Positions 11,892 through 23,720 of a stretch of DNA of 64,000 nt are shown piece by piece. Source of the DNA: Salvia splendens (lineage: Eukaryota > Streptophyta > Magnoliopsida > Lamiales > Lamiaceae). Both the position numbers and the translations under genes were made by a program. Every line of letters begins with the position of its first letter. Positions within the stretch are counted from its first letter, which is position 1. The notes under the pieces were generated by a model that was given only the letters and a program-made list of their open reading frames with translations, made no database searches and was not told where the DNA came from. The stretch covers positions 15,361,901 to 15,425,900 of the forward strand of contig NC_056042.1 in the NCBI RefSeq assembly GCF_004379255.2. The letters run 5' to 3'.

Positions 11892-11984
11892 ATATTCGCG
11901 CGAACTTGCTTGAAACATGCTTTTCAATATACCAAACCTAAAATCCCGAACCCTGGCTGAAGGAGTCCCGGTCACTGCGACCGG
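11892..11984. other. Unassigned 93-bp spacer between elements C and A
   Basis: This is the only stretch in the window that I cannot place in a repeat. It lies between the end of the right C LTR and the TGTAAC start of element A. It could be host sequence or a scrap of an older element. No motif is recognised on either strand. The last five bases, ACCGG, would be the left target duplication of A; the partner is outside the window. Confidence 0.3.
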
Positions 11985-13156
11985 TGTAACATCCCAAATT
12001 TTTGCGAATTTTATTTTAATATGTCGATTGGAAATTTCATTTATGGAATTAAATTGTTGCTACGGGATTGAGTTTGATTATGTGGAATAAATTGTCATGG
12101 ATGTTTTGGAATGAAGTGCTTTATATTTTTTTATGTGGGGGATCAATTTAAATAAAATCATGCATTTAGTTCTAGCCAAGTAAAGTAGCTATTGTCGGCC
12201 CCTCCCATTTATTGGAAATTTTATTCTTTCTTGGATTTGATTAATTGTTTTGGGATATTCATCCAAATTAAATCCAAATCAAATTATCCCTAAATTGTAC
12301 TACATGAAATTTGAACTCTAGCCTACCATCCTTGGGAGTTTTGAAAATCCCCTATTTAAAATAGGAGGATGAATTATTTTCTTTGATTTAATTGGTGTCT
12401 TGTTGACTCCCTCCTTTTTAATTAAATTCAATTAAATCATGTCACATTTTATTTCTTCACCCAAATGAAATAAAGAGTTGAAATAATTCCTTGGCTATTT
12501 AAATTGTTTTCGGCCCTTCTCTATTTTTTTGAGGATAATTTATTTGTTTCCTTTTTTTTGTGGAATCCCTTTTTAATCAATTAAATACCATACTAATACC
12601 TATGTCTAATTAATTGGGGATGTGAATATTTCCTTTTATTCCTCACCTATACCACACGCCCTATGCCTTATTTGTTTATTTGTTACCTATTTTACGGGAG
12701 CCATTTTCCTAAAAAGAAATTAACAAATTTAAATCATATTCTATTTAATTAAGGATTTTAATAATTTCCTTGTGCATTTCCTCTTAAATTTTCAGCCCTT
12801 ACCTCATTTTTTCTACTTAGAGATTTAATTTATTTTGTTCCCTTGTTTATGGAATATTCAATGTTTTATTTCCTAAATTGTGGATCTATTTCTCTCCAAG
12901 TAAATACCAAATAATTCCTTGTAAATTCTCAGCCATAATTTTTGAAAATTATGCCTCTTTTAATTGTGGGAATTTTAATTATTGACCTCTATTTTATTCT
13001 CCCACAACTAATTAAATTTTGGAATTAACCTATAGCTATAAAATCACCTAAACTAAACCCTAGCCTCATTTTCTCCTCCAACCCTAGCCGCCCACTCCCT
13101 CTCCCTCTCTCTCTCACGCCTCTCCTCTCCCTCACTCTCATCCTCTCCAAAGACTT
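11985..13156 (+). repeat. Element A 5' LTR, first part
   Basis: Starts TGTAACATCCCAAATTT and matches 44469-45656 closely. It breaks off after CCAAAGACTT, where the minus-strand element B begins with TGTCACG. The continuation is at 36080. It contains a TATA-like and telo-box promoter-like segment near 13037-13110. Confidence 0.9.
13037..13110 (+). promoter_or_regulatory. Candidate LTR promoter of element A (TATA + telo-box + CT tract)
   Basis: TATAAAA at 13037-13043 is followed 11 bases later by AAACCCTA (13055-13062) and then by a CT-dinucleotide-rich tract to about 13130. The same arrangement is at 45539-45564 in the other LTR. TATA plus telo-box plus a pyrimidine-rich leader is a familiar plant core-promoter arrangement. 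Use as the transcription start here is inferred. Confidence 0.45.
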
Positions 13157-16122
13157 TGTCACGATTGCCCTTTAGGGTTAATAAATACGGGCGATCGTGA
13201 TTAAAAGAATTTAATAAACAGACGAAAAGAATTAGGGTTTCAACACAAGTTTGACCAACAATTAATATCCCAATAAATAACCAAGAGTTTGATATTATCC
13301 AACAAGAAATTCAAAATATCCATTATCCTAACAATTAAAGTTGTTGGCCCAAATAAAACATAATTAAACGAAACGTCACAGCGGAAACGACCAAGAGAAA
13401 GAGTGACATCATGTGTGGAGACACAACGACACTCAAGGTTCAAAGACAACAATAATATCTTAAATTCACTTGCTCAACACCACCACATCCTCGTCGCCGC
13501 TCAACCTGCACATAGGGAAAACACATGCAGGGCCGAGTATTATAAAAATACTCAGTGGCTCATGCCGAAAACATTTTCAATAAACAGTAATTTATCATGC
13601 CATTCACAAGTAACCATCGGGGTTTAGCTTTAGAAATGCCCAAGGCACTCAAAATCATTTCCATTTTAAACATCGACTCATCAGTCATTTTCCCATAGAC
13701 GTTAGCCATATCTGCTCATACATGACTTGGAATGTGGCCACAAACCAAGCCACTAGACCGACCAGCCCGTACGCTAGCACACAGTCTGCCATAGGGGTAC
13801 ACTAATCCAAGTAGGGTTTGCCGCCCTACGAGGACCCGAATTCGATTTAAACAATATTGGCCAGAGCCACATTAGATAGGCACGTTAAAGCAAAACACAG
13901 CATGATAAACACATTTTCATTCTCATAAATAAACCATTTAGGACTTTTGTCCTTTATTTAAAAAGGAAGCCCACCTCGAGTGCTTAATCTGAAATCACTT
14001 TCTTTCCCTTGCGATCACGATTCCCTTGCGAGGTCTCACCTTTAGAATTTACATAGCACATATATCAACATACTTTCCAATCAAATAAATAAAATGCATG
14101 CACCATAATTAAAGTCTTTTATCTCGTTTTCACGATTTTTCATTTATTCGGCGGCCGCCCAAGGTTTCGCGTGCGACGCCGGTCGGCCGCTTACGCCAGA
14201 AGTCGCTCCGATGGCTCCTCGTAATTTCCCTCTTGATATCGAGTTAAAATCCCAACATTACATAAGCACATAAATTAATCGACGGAAATATTTTCCCTTG
14301 CAAAACTATTTATTTTGAAACTTGGGGTAAATTATTCGTACGTCGATTTATTCCGAGAATTAATTATTTAATCCCCACTATTAATTTAATTAATAACCCA
14401 AAGATTTATTTAAAAGGCTCAAACTTAATTATTTCCCACCTTATATCTCCATTTAAATTGAAAAGCCCAAACAAAATTAATTGGAGTCCAACTAACCAAA
14501 TCCTACCATTTAAATTAAAAATGCCCAAAACTAAATCTTTTTTTTTAAAACACAGCGGCCCAATTCTTCTTAAAATATTTTAACAGCCCAAAGATCCCCT
14601 TTTTTTCCTAGAGACAAAAGCCCATGTCTTCACAAAAGTAAAAGGCCCAAAATCATTTTATTTCCCCCATCTTCCTCGTCTCACTCTCTCTCTCCTCTCA
14701 CCCTCTTCTTCTCTCTCTCGCTCGACACTTTGAAGGAATCCGATCTGGTGTCGCCTTCCACCTCCGCCGTCGGCCGCTGCTCTCCGCACGCCGCTATACC
14801 GTCGGGAAGAGCTGCTGCCGACCGCGCCGCTGCTCCGTCGCCGTTCGCTAAGAGCCCTCTCCAGCCGCTGCACCCGACGTCGTCGCTGCTGTGCGGTTCA
14901 TCCTCCGCCGCGAAGGGTGTCGCCATCGGTCGGCCCCGGCGGCGATTCGCGACGCTGCTGTGCAGTTCAACTTCCGTTCGCACACCGTCGCCGCACACGC
15001 CGCCACCAACGCTATCCCCACATTCAATCGGGGCAATCCCTACTTACCCCGAACAGATACCGCGCAACCCCGAAAACTCCGAACAGCCCCGAAACGACCG
15101 AACCAATACCGCGCAGCCCCGATTAACTCCGAAAGATAAGTTCTCATTCAAAAAGTGTTTCTTTTCGTTCTTAGTTTTCGATTCGCAGCAAGGGGGGTTC
15201 CAATTCGTAACGTTCGATTGGTTTTGATTGCTTGATTGCTATTGATTAGTTCTTTGTTTGAGAGATTGATGCTGAGTTTGTGATAAATGGTGCAGAATGC
15301 GATAATTTATGTTCAAAATTTGGGTAGGAAATTACCTCTTTGAATTGAATTTGGGTTGTGAGGTTCACAAGGCTGAATGGCAAGTTCTTGAAGCTGGAGA
15401 ATTTTGATTTCTGCCGATAGCAACAATTTGATGTTAGATTCTGAAGCAGGATAAAATTTAGATACAAATGATAGAACATAGTTTACCTTGGATAGAAGTT
15501 GAAGAAGAAAAATTTGATTGCAGAGAACGATTGGTGAGGGAAGAAATAACTGATTAGAGATTTAATATAAGGGAAAGGGGGTTGAGATACGGGAGAGATT
15601 TTTGGAAGAGATGGAGGATGGTTTTTCCCAACGCGGGGAAAGAGTAGGATTCAAATTTTCTTTCTTTTTTTTCAACGTGATTTTGATTAAATCTGGGTTT
15701 GTTTGGTATTTTATTTGCAGCTTACGGAGGAGGAAAATTCCATCACGGAAGAGGAAAAATCAGCGTAGAATCTTTAATTAAAATTTGAATTAAAGATATT
15801 TTATTTTAATTAGTTTAGTTTAATTCACAGCCCATTGTATTTTATTTTAAGTTGTGCAGTCCACAATTTATTTATCACGGACTGGATTTTATATTATTTG
15901 TTCAATTTATCCAATCCAACACGCGAATTGAGTTCAATATGTAATATATATTTATTCCTCACGGAAAGGAATTATTTTATATTTACACAGTAATTTATTT
16001 CACAAATCTCTAGTCCAACAATTCCACTCAACAAATTAATTCACGGACTTCGCAATATTAATAGCATTGAATTCAAGTACTTTAGGGTTCACAAATTAGG
16101 TTTAGAAAAATGGAACGTTACA
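13157..16122 (-). repeat. Element B 3' LTR (complete)
   Basis: 2966 bp, from TGTAACGTTCC at 16122 to ...GGGCAATCGTGACA at 13157 on the minus strand. It matches 33908-36074 from about 13950 onward, with roughly 4% differences by eye. About 14660-15130 in plus orientation is a CT-rich then GC-rich block resembling a gene 5' end, antisense to the element. The longest frame through it (14730-15227) is not kept in the other LTR copy and is not called. Confidence 0.85.
13505..13553 (-). promoter_or_regulatory. Conserved two-hairpin module of chromovirus LTR (element B)
   Basis: In LTR sense: GAGTATT - loop - AATACTC, followed by CCCTGCA - loop - TGCAGG. The other families have GAGTAC/GTACTC in the first stem, so B has changed both arms while keeping the pairing. 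The flanking GCAGGTTGAGCG is the same in all families. The equivalent portion is missing from the other B LTR. Confidence 0.6.
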
Positions 16123-16165
16123 TCCTATCAACCTTACAGAAATTTCGTCCCGAAATTTTTTACCC

Positions 16166-16474
16166 TCAAGTGAAGAGTTCTGGGTATAATTCCATCATTT
16201 TATCCTCATTCTCCCACGTGGTTTCTTCATGTCCATGATTTTCCCAAAGTAATTTCACACAAGCAACAAGTTTATTTCTCACATTCTGGATCTTTCGATC
16301 CAAAATAGATTGGGGTCTCTCCTCGTAGCTCAAATCTGGATTCAACGCGACTTCCTCAAAACGGATCACGTGCTTCGGGTCGAACACGTATTTTCGTAAC
16401 TGTGACACATGAAAAACGTTGTGAACATTTCCAAGGTTTGGTGGTAGCGCCAAACGGTATGCAACGGGGCTCAC
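16166..16474 (-). pseudogene. Element B integrase C-terminus and chromodomain (fragment)
   Basis: About 100 residues covering the end of integrase (LPPNLGNVHNVFHVSQLR, typical of the integrase-to-chromodomain linker) and a chromodomain-like tail with ERPQSILDRK, KLLWENHG and ETTWENEDKM, ending in YPELF. Chromodomains of this family are thought to direct integration towards heterochromatin by binding modified histone H3. The frame upstream is broken at about 16475-16606, where the GPYEI/VGPVAYR linker sequence is in another frame. It ends 43 bases before the 3' LTR. Confidence 0.75.
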
Positions 16475-18228
16475 TCCTTCAAGAATTTCATAAGGCCCAA
16501 TAAATCGCGGCTTCAGTTTGCCCTTGACGCCGAATCGTGTTATCCCTTTTGATGGGGATACTTTCAGGAAAACTTTGTCACCAGCTTGGAATTGTAAGTC
16601 AGTTCGTCAGACATCCGCGTATGATTTCTGTCTGTCTTGAGCTTCTTTTATCCTTCCACGAATTTGCCGCATGATTCCCACCATCTCTTCAACTGCATCG
16701 GGTCCAAGTACTCTTCTCTCGCCAACTTCGTCCCAGTAGAGCGGCGATCTACACTTTCTTCCGTATAATGCCTCATACGGCGCCATGTTTATCGTTGCCT
16801 GAAAGCTATTGTTGTAGGCGAACTCAATCAGTGGTAGTGCTGCCTCCCAACTTCCTCCTCGGTCGAGTACCACAGCTCTCAGCATATCTTCGAGAGTTTG
16901 GATCGTTCTTTCGGATTGTCCATTGGTTTGCGGGTGGAACGCTATGCTGAAGTTCAATTTGGTTCCAAGCTCTTTCTGTAGACTTATCCAAAATCTGAGG
17001 GTGAATTTCGGGTCACGATCAGACGTGATAGTCACTGGAACTCCATGCAATTGAACTGTCTCCCTTATGTAAATTTGTTGGACCCATAGCTTATGAGAAT
17101 CGGTATGAAATGCGCACTCTTGGTAAGTCGATCTATAATTACCTAAATGGCGGTGTTCCCTCTCAAAGTCCTTGGCAAACCTGTCACGAAATCCGTGGCT
17201 ATGTGCTCCCATTTCCACTCAGGAATTTCTAGTGGTCGTAACTTCCCATACAGTCGTTGATGTAGAATCTTCACTTGCTGGCAGACTAAACATCTCTCGA
17301 CGAACGACGCTATATCCCTCTTCATACCATTCCACCAAAAGGACTTCTTCAGATCTTGATACATTTTCGTACTTCCTGGGTGAGCGGTGTAAGGAGTCTC
17401 ATGTGCTTCACTCATAACCTCGTTTTTGAGCACCTCGTTATCCGGCATGCATAATCTTCCTTCGAAAGTAAGGGCATTGTCACCTTCTTCACTAAAATTC
17501 CCAGATTCGCCAGTTCGCACTTCTATACGAATTTCCTCCAATTTCGCATCCATCCGTTGTGCTTCAATAATCCTCGACCTTAGATCAGGTTCAACAGCTA
17601 GAGTGGCGATTCGCGCATCCACTATTTCAGGTGCCCTCACCACTTCCAAACGCATCTTGCTGAACTCGCGAATCAGGCTTTCCTCTTTGTTGAGAAAAGT
17701 GGCCAGTTGGGAATGGTCCTTCCGGCTCAATGCATCTGCCACTACATTTGCTTTGCCGGGGTGATAATTGATGCCACAATCGTAGTCCTTTACCAACTCG
17801 AGCCATCTTCGTTGCCGCATGTTCAGATCTTTCTACTCGAAGAAATACTTCAGGCTTTTGTGATCCGTGAAGATCTCACATCGGACTCCGTAGAGATGAT
17901 GTCTCCAAATCTTTAAGGCGTGCACTACCGCTGCTAGCTCCAAGTCGTGGGCTGGGTAGTTCAACTCGTGTGGCCTCAATTATCGTGACGCGTAAGCAAT
18001 CACCTTGTTATTTTGCATCAATACGCATCCAAGTCCCACCTTCGAAGCGTCAGTGTATACTACGTAGTTCACTCCAGGCTCTGGCACAGCTAGAATCGGT
18101 GCACTGGTTAGCTTTTCCTTCAACAGTTGGAAACTTGCCTCATACTCTGGGGTCCATTTGACTTTTACCCCCTTCTTGAGTTGTTGGGTCATGGGTCTCA
18201 CTATCTTGGAGAATCCCTCTATAAACCT
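16475..18228 (-). pseudogene. Element B RNase H and integrase, multiply broken
   Basis: Read on the minus strand from 18228 down: the RNase H start ([13 protein letters not shown] near 18070), tail ([10 protein letters not shown] near 17710), the integrase HHCC zinc finger (HETPYTAHP ... CLVCQQVK, 17390-17270) and the catalytic core with the SDRDPKF (about 17010) and NGQSERT (about 16920) motifs. Breaks include a stop at about 18227 where the relatives have an Arg CGA codon (C-to-T type change), another at about 17980, and frame changes near 17821 and 17143-17218. Integrase would join the element ends to target DNA. This copy cannot make it. Confidence 0.8.
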
Positions 18229-18887
18229 TCAGTAGTATCCTGCCAAGCCTATGAAACTCTGAGTCTCGTTTGGTGTTGAGGGTGCTTTCAATTGTTGTAC
18301 CACCTCAACCTTGGCGGGGTCCACTCGGATTCCCACTGACACAACGTGACCAAGGAAGTTCACTTCCTTAAGCCAAAACTCGCACTTGCTGAATTTGGCA
18401 TACAATTTCTCACTCCTCAACGTCTCCAATGTGATTCGCAGGTGTTCCTCATGTTCCTTCTCGTCCTTCGAGTAGACAAGTACATCATCTATGAACACCA
18501 AAAAGAATTTATCCAAATATGGATGGAACACTCGATTCATCAAATCCATGAATAGCGCAGGTGCATTTGTCAATCCAAACGGCATTACCACAAACTCATA
18601 GTGACCATATCTCGTGCGAAAAGCAGTCTTCGGTATGTCTTCTCGTCGGACTCTCAACTGATGGTATCCGGACCTTAAGTCCATCTTTGAGAACACACCA
18701 GCTCCTCGAAGTTGATCGAATAGGTCATATATTCTCGGTAGTGGATATTTCTTCTTGAGAATCATCTTGTTCAACTCTCTATAATCGATACACATTCTCA
18801 TCGATCTATCCTTCTTCTTCACAAAAAGCACAGGCGCGCCCCACGGTGAAACACTGGGTCTAATGAAACCTAAGTCCATAAGCTTCT
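18229..18887 (-). pseudogene. Element B reverse transcriptase, 3' portion (cut by element D)
   Basis: About 219 residues of Ty3/gypsy [62 protein letters not shown] and an intact FIDD catalytic motif, ending in SFIGLAGYY followed by a stop. The upstream part of the gene lies 12.8 kb away at 31652 because element D inserted here. The codon phase is preserved across the gap once the CTTCT duplication is allowed for. Confidence 0.85.
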
Positions 18888-21800
18888 TGTAACATCCCAA
18901 ACTTTTGTGACCCTTTTTATTATGTTATTGGAATTTTTTTGGAATTTTGAAACGTTTGATTTAATGTGATTAAGTGCTTTTCGTGAAATAAATTGTCGTG
19001 GTAATTGTGGAATGATGAGCTCGAGTTTTTTTATCGTTTTCCAATGTGGGGGAAAGATTAATAGGATCATGCATTAATCATTTCTCGATTCAATTAATTG
19101 ATACTTCCAGTCATTCCGAAATTATTGAAATAGTACTTCTCTTTGTGGATTTAATTAATTGTTTTGGGACTTTATTCCAAATTAAATCCAAACCAATGGA
19201 CCCTAAATTACACTACATGAAATTCGAACTCCATCCCTTTTTCCTTGGGAGTTTCGAAAATCTCCAATAGGAGATTGGATTATTTTTCATTCGATTTAAT
19301 TGGTGCTTTATGGACTCTCTTCTTTTGAATTTAATCCAATTAAATCATGTTATATTTTACTTCTTCACCCAAAATAAATAGAGAGTTGGGATATTTCCTT
19401 GACTATTTGAGCCTAGCAATTTTCGGCCCTCTCCAATAAAATTTGGAGAATATTTTTATTTGTTCCTAATTTGTGGAATCCCTCATTATTCAAATAAATT
19501 CCTATTCTATTTAATTGGGGGTGTGAATAATTTTTCTACTACTTCCCTTCCATGTCACACGCCCCATACTACTATTTTCCTTGTGGGAATTTGAATAATT
19601 GTTACCTATTTTATGGGAGCCTTATTCCATAAAGAAATTACCAAATTTAAATCCTATTCTATTTAATTGGGGATTTAAATAATTTCCTTGTGCAAAGCCC
19701 TTGAAATTTTCGGCCCCCACCACAATTTTCCTACTTAGAGATTTAATTTATTTGTTTCCTTGTATCCATTATTTTTATTTCCTAAGTTGTGGAATTATTT
19801 CTCTCCAAGTAAATACCAAATAATTCCTTATTAATTTTTCAGCCATAATTTTCAAAAATTTGGCTCTTCATTATTGTGGGATTTTTATTCATTGGCCTAT
19901 ATATTTAATTCCTCACAATTTATTTATTTAATTCATTAATGGACTTAAACCTAGCAAATAAATACCAAATAATAAAACCCTAGCCCCCATTCACTCAAAA
20001 ATTTCGCCACTTTCATTCTCTCCCTCCCCCACGCGTTTTTTTCATCTTCTCCCACTCTCCCATCTCCAAAAATCCTCCATCCACCATTGTTCTTGCAACC
20101 ATTGAAAGTATCTTCAAGAGTTTCCGACGGATCACTTCATTCTACGCTTCTACCGATTCGTTTTGTCAAAGGAAGGTATATTCGCACACTTTTCCTCCTC
20201 CTTCTCTTTTGAACCATGTCTTGAGTCCTACATGCACGTAGAGAGTGTAGGTTTGATAGATCGCAAGTTTTAACGGGAGGGAAATTGTGTGTTCGTAAGA
20301 ACTTGTTTGATTTTTACGTTGTTGATTGGAATCATGTGTATTGGATCAAAATATTTGTGAATAATATGAGTTTGTATGCAAATATGTGTATGAGGAACGT
20401 GTAAGCATGATTATGTGTTTTCGAGCATGAAAAATCGGTGGTTGTGTTGTGGAAGTTTTAAAAACCCTATTTCCAAATTTGAACCAGAATTCTGTGATGC
20501 TCGACCAGTGACTTATGATCTGTATTCAACCCATCAAACGAACGAATTTGGCTACGAAATGTTTACTGAGTAAACGTCAAGGTGTCTCCTGTGTCTCGTG
20601 TGAATTTCAGCCCGTTCTATCGAAAAATGAATTTTTAATAAATTTTGAAGTTGACTGCGCAAATCTGCCAGAAACGTGAGTTCTCGCCATGAATGTTTCG
20701 TTTTCTGTTTGACTGAACAAATGACCTTCGATCGATGTGATTCTTGAACTATATGAAAATATGAAGTGTCTTCTGTGTTGTGTTAAATTTTCAGCCTTTT
20801 TGGGAATCTTATGAATTTATGGGGAATTTTTAAAATGAACTGCGCAATACTGTCAGAAATTATATGTTCCGACCAGAGAGTTCAATATGTGATGTGACTG
20901 ACTAAACGACGTGATTTCGATATGAAAATTTTCATGGATGAACTTTAATGTGTCCTCTGTATTGTGACCAAAATTTAGCATCTTTTGAGGTCGGGTGAAT
21001 TTATGGTGATTTTTACAAAACGGTCGCGCAGTTCTGCCAGTTTTCTGCCTTGATAAAATGACACTTATTTTCAAGTTTAAAAGTATTATATGATGTATGT
21101 ATGTCCAAGGAACGTGCCTAATGATGTGATCATGGGTGATAAGTTGAAATATATTACGGTGTGTTTTTCCGTCTTTGTGACGAACTTTGGGTTGGGTTAA
21201 TTGAGAAAAACGATGAGAGAGAAACGATAGGACATGCATAGTAGTATGATTTTTGTGGAAGGCTGACTTGTGTTGTCGTTGACAAGGGTGATTGTGTATT
21301 CGTGAACTCGAGGAACGAGAGTTGCCATAAGTTGGATTGTGAATTGTTAAGCGAACGAGGTGGGCTTTCTTTTCAAACCTCTTTATTTTTCCGAAAAATA
21401 TTATGTGGAGATACAAGGGTGGTTTAACTGTTATGTCATGCCATGGACTGTTTTTGTTATGAGATTGTGTGCCTGATGCCTAGTTCGTATGAGTTTACTC
21501 CGTTAGGCTATATGGCTGTATTGTGAAATGAATTCGGGTCCGAGTAGGGCCGTAAACCCTATCGGGCTGTGTACACTGGTGGGATCGTGAGCCGTCCTTG
21601 CAAGTCGGCCGGTCTCGTGGGTGAATAGTGTGGCCACACTTTCGTCGCACTGTGATTGTGATTGTTGGATTGATGTGAAAAGTGGGGAGAATATTTGACT
21701 GGCCAGTCTATGAAACATTTTTGTGTTCTCGTGATATTTTCTTTACTGCGTATAAAACTCGAGATCACTGGTATGGATGACATAACTTGATAAATGTTTT

Positions 21801-22343
21801 CGGCATGAGCCCATTGAGTACAACAAGTACTCAGCTCTGCAATTTCTTTTAAAAATTTTGCAGGTTGAGCGAGATGTTGCGGTGGATGTTGAGCTGGCTA
21901 AAGACCCTAGGATACGTTGTGTCGTCATACATAGGCGTGATCCTTGACTCTCTTTGAACCTTATTTATCCGCTGCTATGTTTTAAATTGTGTCTTAAGAC
22001 CTTAATCTTTATGTTTTTGTGTCTGAACATGTATGGTGGTGATGAGTTTTAAACAAGTTTTACGTTGCATTTTAAAAATGGTATTCTTCGAGATTTAAGT
22101 TTAATGCTTGTTTTACTTAAATTTTTAATCGATGTATTTCTTAAGTCTAACTTTTCCGTTGTCCTTTTTAAAAGTATTCTTTTTATCTTATGTCCTTTCA
22201 AAAAAAAAATAAAACCTTAAAATCTTTAAGTTAGGTTGTTTTCCTTTCTTTAATTCAATTAAGTTGTTCTTTTAAATTGTAATCCATGCATGTCGGTCAC
22301 GATCGCCGCGTTTGTGGTACCCCTTGTATGGGCGGTCGTGACA
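18888..22343 (+). repeat. Element D 5' LTR
   Basis: 3456 bp, TGTAACATCCC ... GGTCGTGACA. Contains TATA-like TATATA at 19898, a telo-box AAACCCTA at 19975-19982, a CT-rich stretch after it, the GAGGTGGGCTTTC block at 21358, the GAATTCGGGTCC block at 21531 and the two-hairpin module at 21815-21863. A 187-codon minus-strand frame (20853-21416) is present in both LTRs only because the LTRs are copies of one another. It shows no protein features and is not called. Confidence 0.92.
21815..21863 (+). promoter_or_regulatory. Conserved two-hairpin module (element D 5' LTR)
   Basis: TGAGTAC-AACAA-GTACTCA at 21815-21833, then CTCTGCAA ... TTGCAGG. The second LTR has CCCTGCAA (31143-31150), so the change here leaves a U-G pair. 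Followed by TTGAGCG, conserved in all families. Confidence 0.6.
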
Positions 22344-22361
22344 GAGTGGTATCAGAGCTTT
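22344..22361 (+). other. Element D primer-binding site (tRNA-iMet)
   Basis: GAGTGGTATCAGAGC directly after the LTR end GTGACA, complementary to the 3' end of plant initiator-Met tRNA. Confidence 0.9.
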
Positions 22362-23720
22362 GTTCTTTCGCTCTGGTCCGAGAGTCTTCTTTCACTTTAA
22401 GTCCAAGTTAGTGAACCCTCATTGACTAGAAGTGTCACGAAGGCTCAACATCTAAAGCATCACGCTCAACCAAGGAAAGTGAGGTATGTTTTAAGTTGTT
22501 GATGAAATGTGTGAACGATGTATAAAATCGACGATATGATGAGGATGTTTTGGGCAAAAGAATGCATGAGCATGTAATTACGTGATGATGTGAGGTTATT
22601 TTCATGTTGAAATTCGAGAATAAATGATATGATGACATACATATGTTGAATGTGAGCATGATGATTTAAACGCGGGTATTATGGGTGAAAACAATATGAG
22701 CATGAATTGAGAAGATGATTTAAGCACGTGTTGTATGTGCGAATATGATATTGGTATAGTATGATTATGTGGGACATGAGCAAGATTGGTATGATGACTT
22801 AAGTATGTGCTATGTGTGTGAAAGTGTTATGACGTAAGCATGTGATTATGGGAAGATGGCGTGTTTTACATGAAAGATGGAAATTAATGAGTTGTTTTGA
22901 GAATGTTGAAATTTTTTTTGAGAAAAGATGAGTAATCTAAAAATGTTGTCTCAAACATATATGTGAAGTGCATGAGTGTTTTGGTTGGAATGCAAATGTG
23001 TTATGAGTTTTGCAATATTAATGACTAGTTGTTCTAGTGGGAAAAATATTTATGTTGTGGAAAGTTGTTGGAACTTTTTGAAAAAAAAAAAATCTTTGAA
23101 CTTTAAATGTAAATATGTTAGTTCTTTCTTTTGAGAAAATTAATTGATCAATGGAAATTGTTGTGTTTATTGTTCAAAAAAAATAAAAAATAAAAATGAG
23201 TTTTGCAAAAAAAAAAAAAAAATTACTTCGTTTGGAAAATTGAGCTGTGGAAGTGTGATGTTATGTATGTTATGAGGTGCGAGGTATGATGTGTTATTCT
23301 ATGGAATGTTTTATACGAATGATGAAAGTCGATGCGAAACTACGATTTAGTTTGAGTCAACTTTTACTTTAAAAGTGAGATGTGGAAAAAAAATTTTGGA
23401 AAGTGTGAAAGTGTAAAGAAATTTTGTTTCAAAAGTTTTGAATATGATGTGAAGTTCGAAAGTGTTTTGCTATGGGATGTGAAAATGTGGTTTGTTTACC
23501 TTGAGGTATGAATGACGTAAATTGAAGTAGACGATGATCTATGAGATGATGAATTGTGTTGTGAACTTAGGGTACCTAAAATAAAATTCCTAGTTGACCG
23601 CGCGAATCGTAGCTCAAAGTTGAAAACTTAACAACTCCTTTTCCGAGCAATGAAACGTACGAGAATATGAAAGTTTAGGCAAACGCTTAAGTCAAGGTGC
23701 GAGACAAGAAGAACCGATGC
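22362..23720 (+). other. Element D leader, noncoding
   Basis: The first 160 bp closely match the element A leader (38376-38535). The remainder is AT-rich with many ATGA and GAGCATG-like short repeats, as in A. No ORF of note. At about 23693-23722 a short stretch resembles the start of the extra ORF of A (39216-39246) with small gaps and an early stop, suggesting a dead remnant of that ORF. Confidence 0.6.

Noticed and set aside
14730..15227. 165-codon ORF in the B LTR, Ser/Pro/Ala-rich
   Set aside because: The other LTR copy breaks the frame and the composition follows from GC-rich DNA. Kept only as an antisense-block observation.
20853..21416. 187-codon minus-strand ORF also present at 30161-30724
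   Set aside because: Conservation is explained by the two LTRs of D being copies. His/Thr-rich composition without domain, antisense to the element.
22344..22361. tRNA-Met gene from the TGGTATCAGAGC match
   Set aside because: Only the primer-binding complement is present next to LTR ends, no cloverleaf. The same applies to the tRNA-Asp match at 47397.
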